A stretch of 48,904 nt of DNA, taken from assembly GCA_964511665.1 (NCBI GenBank), contig CAZEHA010000025.1:1-48904 (forward strand), in the 5' to 3' direction. A model generated the notes under the pieces. That model saw only the letters and a program-made list of their open reading frames with translations. It ran no database searches and was not told the DNA's origin. Position 1 is the first letter of the stretch. Each line of letters starts with the position of its first letter. This stretch comes from JAGOEF01 sp964511665 (GTDB taxonomy: Bacteria > Bacteroidota > Bacteroidia > Bacteroidales > ML635J-15). The position numbers and the translations under genes are program-made. Below, one piece after another: positions 33,734 through 41,486 of the stretch.

Positions 33734-36136
33734 ATGAAGCTTACTGTCCGGCTTGTGTTTCTTGTTGCCTTGTTATTTATAACCGGACTATGTTCTGTTT
33801 TTGCTCAGTCGGTTTTTATAACAGTAAAAGATATGCATAAGTCTCCATTAACGGGAGCAACCGTAGAGTTAATGCGTATCAGCGATACCACCTCGGTATT
33901 TACAATTACCGACTTAAAGGGAGTGGCCGAGTTCAAAGGTATTTTCAATGGAGTGTATGTAGTGCGCATTAGCTTTATTGGTTTCTCATCGCTCGAAAAA
34001 ACCATATCGGTAAAAGCCGACAGCCGTAGTTTTGAATATCGCCTCGACGAAAATAGCATTACGCTCGAAGAAGTTACCATTGCAGCCCGCAAACCTCTTA
34101 TTACTCAGGAAGACGACAAAATGATAATTGACCCCGAACCACTCGCACAAACCAGCACCAATACCCTCGAAGTGCTTGAATCGACCCCCGGGTTATTTGT
34201 CGATCAGGATGGCGGAATATTTTTGAACGGGGCTACCCCTGCGGCAATTTATATAAATGGCCGCGAACAAAAAATGAGTAATCAGGATATAACTGCATTG
34301 CTCAGAAGTCTGCCTCCGGGCAGTGTACAGCGTATCGAGGTTATTCGAACCCCCTCTACCAAATACGATGCAGCCAGTTCGGGAGGTATTGTGAATGTAA
34401 TTTTAAAAAAAGGAGTAAAGTTGGGGCGCTTTGGTTCTCTCAGTGCAGGTATGAATCAGGGTGTTCTTGGAAACCGGTTTGCAGGTTTCAGCATCAACAG
34501 TAGCGGCGATCGCAGCAATTATTACCTGAATGCAAACTACAATCATCATGCGCGTCGCGAAGAACTGAATTCGGTACGAGTACTTGATGCCGGTAATGAA
34601 TTGTCGCAGGAAGCACTGCTTAACAGGCACAGCGATGTGGCTTACATGGCCTACGGTATTAACTTCGATGCTACTGATAATATCAGCTTACATTACGACG
34701 GTCGTTTGAATATGGGAAGCCGCAACAGTAATTCGCATAACAACAACGTTTTTACCGAGAATGGTGTGTCGGTTTCCGAAAGTGTGAATCTTAGCAACAA
34801 TATTGGTTTCAACACCGGCATTTCTCAGGATTTCGGATTGATAGTGAAATTCGACACAATTGGTTCGGAACTCGATACGAAATTATCCTATAATTTCAAT
34901 TCCGGAAAAGCAAACATCGACTACAGCAACAGCGTTCTATTGCCTGTTGAAATGAACCTGAACAGTATGGCCGACAACCAACAGCAACGGCATTTCATCA
35001 TGCTGCAATCTGACATCAGCCTGAAACTGAAATTCAAATTCACCCTTGAGTCGGGAATAAAGGGCGGCTTTCAACAATTTGAAAGCACCGGTTCTTACTT
35101 CTTCAGTCAGGATGGTCTGCAAGTATATTACTTGGATCGCAGTAGCAATTACCAATACATCGAAAGCATCAATGCTGCCTACACGCAATTGTCGAAAACA
35201 CTTGGAAAACACTTTGTAATTAAGTCGGGTGTGCGAATGGAACATACGTTAATGAAAGGTGATCAGACGGTTCCGGCCGATACCAGTTTTATGATTAACC
35301 GTGTTGACTGGTTTCCGTATGTGTACCTCAGTAGAAAGGTGTTCGAAATGAAGGGATTTGAATTACGGGCTTTTATTATTTATCGAAAAACTATTTACCG
35401 GCCCGATTATCAAAAGTTGAACCCTTATGTGAATTACATGGACGAGTTTATGTATGAAGCCGGAAATCCTGCTCTGAAGCCTCAGTTTTCTGATAATTTC
35501 GAGGCAAATGTTAGCTTTAACGATATGCCGGTATTCGCCATAGGCCGCACCTATACACGAGATATATTCTCAGAAGTTGTCTATCGCCATCCTGAATACC
35601 CTGCAGTAGCTGTGAGAACATACGACAATCTTGGGAAAAGCACCGAAACCTATTTGCGCGGTATTGCCGGAATACCTCCCGGTGGAAAGTACTTCTTTGC
35701 AATTGGTGCGCAGTATAACCTGAATGAATACGATGGTGTGTATCAGGGCGAACCTTTGCAGTTCTCGCGTGGCAGTTGGCGTCTTTTTACGTTTCATTCG
35801 CTCACCCTTTTCAAGGAAACAAAAATCACCCTGAGTAGTTTTATGATGCTGAATGGTCAGTATAATTTCTATGAACTGGAACCTTTCGGACAGATGAATA
35901 TTGGCTTAACACAAACATTTTTCGATAAAAAACTTACAATTTCGCTGAATGCGCGTGATGTGCTACGCACTATGGTAACACGTTTCGAACTGAACCAGAC
36001 CGGCGTGTATTCATTTGGCGACCGATATACCGACAATCAACGATTTGGCATTCAACTGCGCTACAATTTTGGATTATCACCCAAAAAGGAACGTAACGAT
36101 ATATTCAGAATGAATGGTGAGGATACCATGCAGTAA
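33734..36136 (+). CDS. TonB-dependent-receptor-like outer-membrane beta-barrel protein (OMP_b-brl type)
   Basis: 800 residues with a signal peptide to about 25 (SVFAQ). A CarboxypepD_reg-like domain (about 26-110, VTIAARKP at its end) precedes a plug-like segment. That segment (NTLEVLESTPGLFVDQDGG, AAIYINGREQKMSNQDITALL, IEVIRTPSTKYDAASSGGIVNVILKKG) is typical of the OMP_b-brl_3 group. A beta-barrel follows from about 235 to the end. No SusD-like lipoprotein is adjacent, so it is not a standard polysaccharide utilisation pair. The ligand is unknown: metal, peptide or signalling roles are all possible. The protein extends 13 residues past the last barrel strand (FGLSPKKERNDIFRM..). Monocistronic, with a terminator beyond. 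Confidence 0.92.
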   Translation: MKLTVRLVFLVALLFITGLCSVFAQSVFITVKDMHKSPLTGATVELMRISDTTSVFTITDLKGVAEFKGIFNGVYVVRISFIGFSSLEKTISVKADSRSFEYRLDENSITLEEVTIAARKPLITQEDDKMIIDPEPLAQTSTNTLEVLESTPGLFVDQDGGIFLNGATPAAIYINGREQKMSNQDITALLRSLPPGSVQRIEVIRTPSTKYDAASSGGIVNVILKKGVKLGRFGSLSAGMNQGVLGNRFAGFSINSSGDRSNYYLNANYNHHARREELNSVRVLDAGNELSQEALLNRHSDVAYMAYGINFDATDNISLHYDGRLNMGSRNSNSHNNNVFTENGVSVSESVNLSNNIGFNTGISQDFGLIVKFDTIGSELDTKLSYNFNSGKANIDYSNSVLLPVEMNLNSMADNQQQRHFIMLQSDISLKLKFKFTLESGIKGGFQQFESTGSYFFSQDGLQVYYLDRSSNYQYIESINAAYTQLSKTLGKHFVIKSGVRMEHTLMKGDQTVPADTSFMINRVDWFPYVYLSRKVFEMKGFELRAFIIYRKTIYRPDYQKLNPYVNYMDEFMYEAGNPALKPQFSDNFEANVSFNDMPVFAIGRTYTRDIFSEVVYRHPEYPAVAVRTYDNLGKSTETYLRGIAGIPPGGKYFFAIGAQYNLNEYDGVYQGEPLQFSRGSWRLFTFHSLTLFKETKITLSSFMMLNGQYNFYELEPFGQMNIGLTQTFFDKKLTISLNARDVLRTMVTRFELNQTGVYSFGDRYTDNQRFGIQLRYNFGLSPKKERNDIFRMNGEDTMQ

Positions 36137-36214
36137 ATTCGTTAATAAACCGGTGTTTTTAGTTTATCATGCTTTTAAGTGAAAAATAAATGCTGATGCA
36201 TTAATACGCGTAGT

Positions 36215-36247
36215 AAAAAAAAACGGAGCTTCATGTCTCCGTTTTTT
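36215..36247. terminator. Bidirectional terminator between receptor and C69 dipeptidase
   Basis: AACGGAG pairs with CTCCGTT (stem core 36224-36228 with 36237-36241) around an 8-nt loop. A runs before it and six T follow. It serves both convergent genes. Confidence 0.85.
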
Positions 36248-36284
36248 GCTGCAAGTTTTTTAACAAAAACAAGGTTTCTGCCGA

Positions 36285-37991
36285 TTAATGACTGCCTCCG
36301 GTTACTTTTAGTTTGTCGCCAGTTTCATTCACAATTCTGCGATAGTAATCTTCGCCGTAACCGGGATATTTTATTGCCGGAGTTACGTATTTATACCCGT
36401 CTTTCACGGGTGATTTTTCTTTAACGTTTCCATCGAGATACTTCACGGTAAGATCAATCCACAATTGTTTCCAGCGTTCGGTGGTCATTTGTACTGTTGT
36501 AACCGAATATTCGTTAAGAATATTGATGAGTTCTTTATTTGAAGCTTCCATGTTGTTGTTTGCGCCTAGTATTTTTGATGCCTTATGGTCAACCAGTTTC
36601 ACCTCTTCAACAAAACGGTTTTCCATTTCACGTTGCAAAGTTCTGATTTCGGGGTATATTAAATTCCAACGGGTGTAAGCGTAGTTCGATACCAGGTTGA
36701 ATACCCAGAAAGCAGCATCGAAAGAAAAATCCATAATTGAACCATTTCCATGAGCCAGAGCATGAGGAACTTTGTTTACTCCGCAATAAATGGGCATGTA
36801 AACGCAACAAGCAGCGTCGTCGACACCAAACCAGTGGATGCCACCAACATTATCGGGCAACCAAGAACGCATCTGAGCCACAAACGAAAATCCGGTTTGT
36901 TGAGTAGCCGTGGCTCTTTCGTTGCAATAGCTTACCCCGTCAACTTCCCATGTGAGCGGGCGCCAGCGGTAGGGGCATCCAAACGGGCCGGCTCCAAGGT
37001 CTTTCGACATGTCGAGTTCGGTTCCTTCTAAATGGTCGCGCATATAGTCCATTACGTCGAGAACTCCAATTTTTTTGTTGGGTTTTACCCATAGTGGCAT
37101 GCGGTTGGTGGCATATCCGTTGGCGCCATGGGTAATGTTGCCTTTGGCATAGTCCCAGTACTTATCCATGCCATCGGTGATGGCATTGAAAAATGCCCAC
37201 ACACGAATCTCGCAAAAGCGTGCTCCGCCAAAATCAACGGGTGCATAAGTGTCGCTAAAACTGAACTCTTCGTCTTTTCCGTCGAAATACTTTTTCGCGC
37301 GGGCAAAGCTTATAACGTCGGGTGAGTTGAAAACTGTTGCTTTAGGGTCGTCCCATTTATTTTTCTTCTGATATGTAAATGTAGTAATTCTAGCTTGATT
37401 GGCATGGGCACACACATATCCGTCGGGAACCAGCAGCGCTACCCACACAGCTCCTTTGTTGCCCGGTCCTTTACCTATCATTTCAAGAATCCAGACTTCG
37501 TTTTTATCGGCAATAGAAAACGATTCACCACTACTGTAATATCCATATTGCTCAACCAGGTCGGTGATTACCTTAATGGCTTCGCGTGCTGTTTTCGAAC
37601 GCTGCAGTGCAATCCACATCAGCGAACCGTAATCCATAATGCCAGTTGTGTCAACCAGTTCTCCGCGTCCACCATAGGTGGTTTCTCCAATGGCAACCTG
37701 ATGCTCGTTGATGTTGCCGATAACATTATAGGTTTTGCTCACCTGCGGTATTTCTCCAAGGTATTTTCCTGTATCCCATTCATAAATTTTCAACATGGTG
37801 CCTGCAGGATATTCAGCTGCTGCAAAATGGTATAGTTCTCCATACAGCAAATGTGAATCGGCAGCGTAGCTTATCATGGTGCTGCCATCGGTAGAAGCCC
37901 CTTTGGTAATTAAAAAGTTGGTGCATGCCATCGTTGTTGTAATTCCGGCCGCTACAACCACCATCAAACTCAAAATCAGTTTTCTTCTCAT
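36285..37991 (-). CDS. Peptidase family C69 dipeptidase (exported Ntn hydrolase)
   Basis: 568 residues. The signal peptide ends at MA just before Cys23 (TTMACTNFLITKGASTDGST), so processing exposes the N-terminal Cys that is the nucleophile in C69/PepD-type Ntn hydrolases. Later family words are YNVIGNINEHQVAIGETTYGGR, GIMDYGSLMWIALQRSKTAREAI, GESFSIADKNEVWILEMIGKG and VCAHANQARI. These enzymes remove dipeptides from peptides, here in the periplasm. The length is longer than lactobacillal PepD but usual for Bacteroidota. A -7 box on the minus strand at 38020-38027 can drive it. The divergent neighbour is a TlpA-like lipoprotein. Confidence 0.9.
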   Translation of the reverse strand: MRRKLILSLMVVVAAGITTTMACTNFLITKGASTDGSTMISYAADSHLLYGELYHFAAAEYPAGTMLKIYEWDTGKYLGEIPQVSKTYNVIGNINEHQVAIGETTYGGRGELVDTTGIMDYGSLMWIALQRSKTAREAIKVITDLVEQYGYYSSGESFSIADKNEVWILEMIGKGPGNKGAVWVALLVPDGYVCAHANQARITTFTYQKKNKWDDPKATVFNSPDVISFARAKKYFDGKDEEFSFSDTYAPVDFGGARFCEIRVWAFFNAITDGMDKYWDYAKGNITHGANGYATNRMPLWVKPNKKIGVLDVMDYMRDHLEGTELDMSKDLGAGPFGCPYRWRPLTWEVDGVSYCNERATATQQTGFSFVAQMRSWLPDNVGGIHWFGVDDAACCVYMPIYCGVNKVPHALAHGNGSIMDFSFDAAFWVFNLVSNYAYTRWNLIYPEIRTLQREMENRFVEEVKLVDHKASKILGANNNMEASNKELINILNEYSVTTVQMTTERWKQLWIDLTVKYLDGNVKEKSPVKDGYKYVTPAIKYPGYGEDYYRRIVNETGDKLKVTGGSH

Positions 37992-38019
37992 CTTTGTTTC
38001 ATTTTTGTTATCTATTCTG

Positions 38020-38027
38020 CAAAAATA
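38020..38027 (-). promoter_or_regulatory. -7 box of the C69 dipeptidase gene
   Basis: On the minus strand TATTTTTG fits TAnnTTTG, 28 bp before the start codon. No clear -33 TTTG is seen. Confidence 0.5.
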
Positions 38028-38150
38028 TAAATCTCAGGTTAATAAAAAAGATACATTATTTATTTTATAGCAAATCATTATGTTTTACGAAATATTTAAT
38101 ATAAAAGCACATACCAAAAAATATACCTATAATTGTAAAAATTAATTTCT

Positions 38151-39566
38151 ATGGATATTAGCGCACGTATTTCGGTGTACTTGCTGGTGCTGTTTATTGT
38201 TTTTTCTGGTTGCAACAAACCAATAAACAAAGCCAAAATTTCGGGCTTGGTCATGAATCCCCGCGATTCTATAATAATTTGCTCGGGTACTGATTTTATC
38301 GATACGCTCGAGGTAAATGCCAAGGGAGCTTTTAATTTCGAAATCACCCTGAACAAGCCTGTTTGGGTAAAGCTTCATTCAGCAAAAAACAATCAGGTGT
38401 TTTACCTGCAACCGGGAAGCAATGTGCAAATTGATTTTGATGCCGATAAGTTTTGGGCTTCCATGAAAATTATCGGGCAGCCTGACCCTGTTAACCAATA
38501 TCTTATCAATCAGCAAACCTTATTCTATGGTCATCGATGCAATAATATTTCGTTTCGCTACGAATCGTCGGTTCCCGAATATTTCGAAGCATTAGTCGAT
38601 TTGCAAACAAAACTGAGTAACAACTTCGATAAGTTTGTTGCCGATTATGGTAAGAAATACCGACATTTTTCCGACACCGAAAAACTAAGGCTGAAATATC
38701 AAATGGCTGCGTTGAAACTTCAGTATGGGAGTTTTGTTGATTACGACGCTAAGTTAAGTGATGTTGAGAGGATAGAATACTTTGATTTTTTAAATGATAT
38801 AGACCTGAACCTACCCGAAAATGAACAATTACACGAGTTTTTTACTTTCGCTTCATTATATGTTGACCGAAAGGCAGATGTAGAAAGCCGAAACATCGAT
38901 TCGCGCATTTCGGGCAACGCCGGTTATATTCATTATGTTTTTGAACTGATTACAACTGAGTTTAAAAGCCATTTGTTGCTTGAATACTTGTATTACGAAA
39001 AACTCTATGATTTTTTAATGTACTACGGATGCGAAAATCTTGAATCGTATTACAACGAATTTATGAAAATGAGTAAAAGCATCGAAAAGAAATATGTATT
39101 GCAAAACCTGTGGGATAGATGGTTGAATATAGCACCAGGAAAAGTTGCACCTGTTTTTAGCGGCACCGATGTAAACGGCAAGGTGCGAGATATCACAGAG
39201 TTTAGCGGACAGTTGTTGGTTGTTGATGTGTGGGCTTCGTGGTGTGGCCCCTGTGTGAGAGAAATTCCGCATTTTGAGGCGCTGAAAAAGAAATATGCAA
39301 GAGAACCGGTGAGTTTTCTTTCGGTCTCGGTCGATGATAATATGAATGAGTGGCTTAGCGCTATCGACAATTATAAATTAAGTGGAAACCAGTGGTATGC
39401 AGCGGGTTGGAACAACGATTTGTGTAAGTTTTATCAAATCAACAGCATTCCACGGTTTATTCTTATCGACGACAATGGCAATATTATTAATGCAAACGCA
39501 TCGCCACCGTCGGGTGACCTCGAATCTTTAATTACAGCTTCTCTTAACGGAAAAACACAACTGTAG
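38151..39566 (+). CDS. TlpA-like thioredoxin-fold lipoprotein
   Basis: 471 residues. The lipoprotein signal has Cys21 (LFIVFSGC). Residues about 28-105 form a DUF4369-like beta domain, about 115-325 are helical, and the last 145 are a TlpA/ResA-type thioredoxin domain with WCGPC (Cys365, Cys368) in VVDVWASWCGPCVREIPHFE. The cis-Pro loop (SIPRFILIDDNG) is also present. It should be a membrane-bound periplasmic thiol reductase or isomerase. A weak -7 box, TATAATTG, lies at 38128-38135. Only 7 bp separate its stop from the convergent next gene. Such proteins are numerous in Bacteroidota and their partners are rarely known. Confidence 0.9.
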   Translation: MDISARISVYLLVLFIVFSGCNKPINKAKISGLVMNPRDSIIICSGTDFIDTLEVNAKGAFNFEITLNKPVWVKLHSAKNNQVFYLQPGSNVQIDFDADKFWASMKIIGQPDPVNQYLINQQTLFYGHRCNNISFRYESSVPEYFEALVDLQTKLSNNFDKFVADYGKKYRHFSDTEKLRLKYQMAALKLQYGSFVDYDAKLSDVERIEYFDFLNDIDLNLPENEQLHEFFTFASLYVDRKADVESRNIDSRISGNAGYIHYVFELITTEFKSHLLLEYLYYEKLYDFLMYYGCENLESYYNEFMKMSKSIEKKYVLQNLWDRWLNIAPGKVAPVFSGTDVNGKVRDITEFSGQLLVVDVWASWCGPCVREIPHFEALKKKYAREPVSFLSVSVDDNMNEWLSAIDNYKLSGNQWYAAGWNNDLCKFYQINSIPRFILIDDNGNIINANASPPSGDLESLITASLNGKTQL

Positions 39567-39573
39567 CACTGTT

Positions 39574-40305
39574 CTATTGCTCTGAATTTCTCGAACGAAA
39601 GCGAATTATATCTGCTTCCGACAGGGGTTTTTCGTTGGTAATAATAAAGTTCTCTTCCAAAAAACTACCATATTGATTAATCTCCGACACAATTGGCGCT
39701 ATTACCTCGTTTAGCGAAAGATGAATGGGAATGAGGCATGTGATAATGGCATACCCGTCTCCATGGGTGATGTCTTCGAACTCGGCATCGCTTTTCGATA
39801 ACAAATACTGTGTTTCTTTCAAAATCAATTCTTGTTGAAATGCTGACATTTCGTGGTTTTCAACCGAAACCAATGCCAGTGAATATCTAAGCCTATAATC
39901 TTTTCCTCCCATTGGCGACGAAATATATACTCTTGATTCGTCGAGTAGGCTGGTTTCCAGCATCAGACGCGCTTCCTGATAGGCCAACATTGTCCAGGGT
40001 CTCAGCAATTCAGGCACAGTTTCGAGATAGCTTTCTATGGCCCTGTAGGCTTCTACTTCGCCTGAGGCAGCCAGATATACCAGCGTTTCTCTGATTTCGT
40101 TTTCGTCGCTTTGCTCTGTGAGTTTGGCGATGAGATTCGGAACACTTAATGCTGAATGAGATTTACGCAATTTCGACGATAGCTGAAAATAGTCAAGCTG
40201 GGTGTCGACATCAACACGGGTTTCGATAACACAAAACCTTTTTGGGTCGTTGTTTACCAAGTCCATAAGATGTTCGAACAACTCGTTGTCGTCGTTAAAA
40301 TTCAT
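39574..40305 (-). CDS. Conserved-looking protein of unknown function
   Basis: 243 residues, acidic and mostly alpha-helical, without signal peptide or membrane helix. It contains repeated helical pairs (NEIRETLVYLAASGEVEAYRAIESYLE, TMLAYQEARLMLETSLLDE) that suggest a HEAT- or TPR-like solenoid, then a beta segment (RVYISSPMGGKDYRLRYSLALVS). I do not recognise a family. It follows the SlyD-like gene by 45 bp on the same strand, so it may be co-transcribed with it. Confidence 0.75.
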   Translation of the reverse strand: MNFNDDNELFEHLMDLVNNDPKRFCVIETRVDVDTQLDYFQLSSKLRKSHSALSVPNLIAKLTEQSDENEIRETLVYLAASGEVEAYRAIESYLETVPELLRPWTMLAYQEARLMLETSLLDESRVYISSPMGGKDYRLRYSLALVSVENHEMSAFQQELILKETQYLLSKSDAEFEDITHGDGYAIITCLIPIHLSLNEVIAPIVSEINQYGSFLEENFIITNEKPLSEADIIRFRSRNSEQ

Positions 40306-40350
40306 AGTATCTTCGTGCAGCGATGCTGCTGATTAAATGAAAGAGAAGTA

Positions 40351-40788
40351 TTATTTTACTTCGAGAATTTTTCCGGTAAGGTATAGGTCTTCGCCGGCGA
40401 GCGGATGGTTGAAATCGAGTACAATATTGTCATCGTTCAACTCCAGAACCAAGGCTTCGAATTCGTTACCTTCTTCGTCGTCGAGAGGTATAATGTTACC
40501 CGGCTCAAGGTCCTCGCGCGGAACGTCTTCGAACATGCTTAGGGGCATTTCAACAATGGCTTCTTCGTCTTCTTCACCGTAGGCATCTTCCATTTTAATC
40601 ATAAAACGGAACTCTTCACCTGCTTCTAAACCCAAGATGTTCTTTTCGAATTCTTCGAGCATCTCGCCTTTTCCCAGCATAAACTCAAGCGGTTCTTCTT
40701 CGGTTACTATTTCGAAAACATCGCCATCAAAGTCATCAAAATACAGTGTGTAGGCCAATGTAACAGTGCTGTTGCTCTTAATTTTCAT
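40351..40788 (-). CDS. SlyD-like FKBP-type peptidyl-prolyl isomerase
   Basis: 145 residues from ATG 40788. An upstream frame to 40860 would pass through the -7 box and add an unlikely N-terminus. The SlyD pattern is clear: MKIKSNSTVTLAYTLYFDDFDG, PLEFMLGKGEMLEEFEKNILGLEAGEE, the insert-in-flap region MEDAYGEEDEEAIVEMP and the closing FNHPLAGEDLYLTGKILEV. It would catalyse prolyl isomerisation and act as a chaperone in the cytoplasm. The His-rich nickel-binding tail of E. coli SlyD is absent, and the protein is strongly acidic. An unknown gene follows 45 bp downstream. Confidence 0.93.
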   Translation of the reverse strand: MKIKSNSTVTLAYTLYFDDFDGDVFEIVTEEEPLEFMLGKGEMLEEFEKNILGLEAGEEFRFMIKMEDAYGEEDEEAIVEMPLSMFEDVPREDLEPGNIIPLDDEEGNEFEALVLELNDDNIVLDFNHPLAGEDLYLTGKILEVK

Positions 40789-40815
40789 GTGTTTTTGTTT
40801 TATTGATTCATTGCG

Positions 40816-40823
40816 CAAAATTA
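40816..40823 (-). promoter_or_regulatory. -7 box of the SlyD-like gene
   Basis: TAATTTTG on the minus strand, 27 bp before ATG 40788. It lies within the longer reading frame and so helps to fix the start. No -33 TTTG at the right spacing. Confidence 0.55.
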
Positions 40824-40919
40824 AGCAAAATATATTGCATGCATATACCCACTGCCACAAATCATCACAATATATTTAATATTGGTTTACAGCACTGCTG
40901 ATTGCAATGGTTTTTGGTG

Positions 40920-41486
40920 TTAAAACTGCAGCGAGATGCGAAACACCGGATTGTCGATGGGCGATCGCATGGTTTCGTTAAAGTTATACAGCACCATGAT
41001 AAGCATGTAGGAGCGATAGCCTATTTTGAGTTGGTAGGCAAGGCCGGCCAGAGGGCTGGTTACCCAATACCGGCCGGGTTCCGACGGATTCAGAAACGAA
41101 TTGTAGAGATTCATGGAATTCAGTTCGCCATACAACAATAAGGCGCCTCCTTCGCGACCGAAAGGCAGTATGTCGGAAAAGTTTTTTATTATCGTAAAAC
41201 TCGTAAATTGATGCAATCCCCATATATTGAATGTTTCGTCGTACACGTTGTCGCGATAAAAAATGTAAGTTCCACCCAGGCCTGCCGACCAGCGATTGGT
41301 TAACCGATAGCCTATTTCGGGCGATATACTGATAACGGTAACGCTTCCAAATGTTAAGCCCATGTTGCCGCCATAAAATATTCGCTGTTTTATTCCGCGA
41401 TCGTCTTCGAGATACTGTGCTTGTGCCTCAGTGTAAAACAATAGTAATGCAAATGCAAGTAGTATGTTAAGAACCAGTTTGGTCAT
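40920..41486 (-). CDS. Small outer-membrane beta-barrel protein
   Basis: 188 residues with a signal peptide to about 23 (AQAQ). The remainder is regular amphipathic strands (GGNMGLTFGSVTVISISPEIGYRL, WSAGLGGTYIFYRD) and the chain ends NPVFRISLQF. A terminal Phe after alternating hydrophobics is the usual signal for the BAM complex. The family is the generic Bacteroidota outer-membrane barrel group and the function is unknown. Its ATG overlaps the TGA of the GH3/serine hydrolase gene by 4 bp (41483-41486), so the two products are likely made together. Confidence 0.85.
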   Translation of the reverse strand: MTKLVLNILLAFALLLFYTEAQAQYLEDDRGIKQRIFYGGNMGLTFGSVTVISISPEIGYRLTNRWSAGLGGTYIFYRDNVYDETFNIWGLHQFTSFTIIKNFSDILPFGREGGALLLYGELNSMNLYNSFLNPSEPGRYWVTSPLAGLAYQLKIGYRSYMLIMVLYNFNETMRSPIDNPVFRISLQF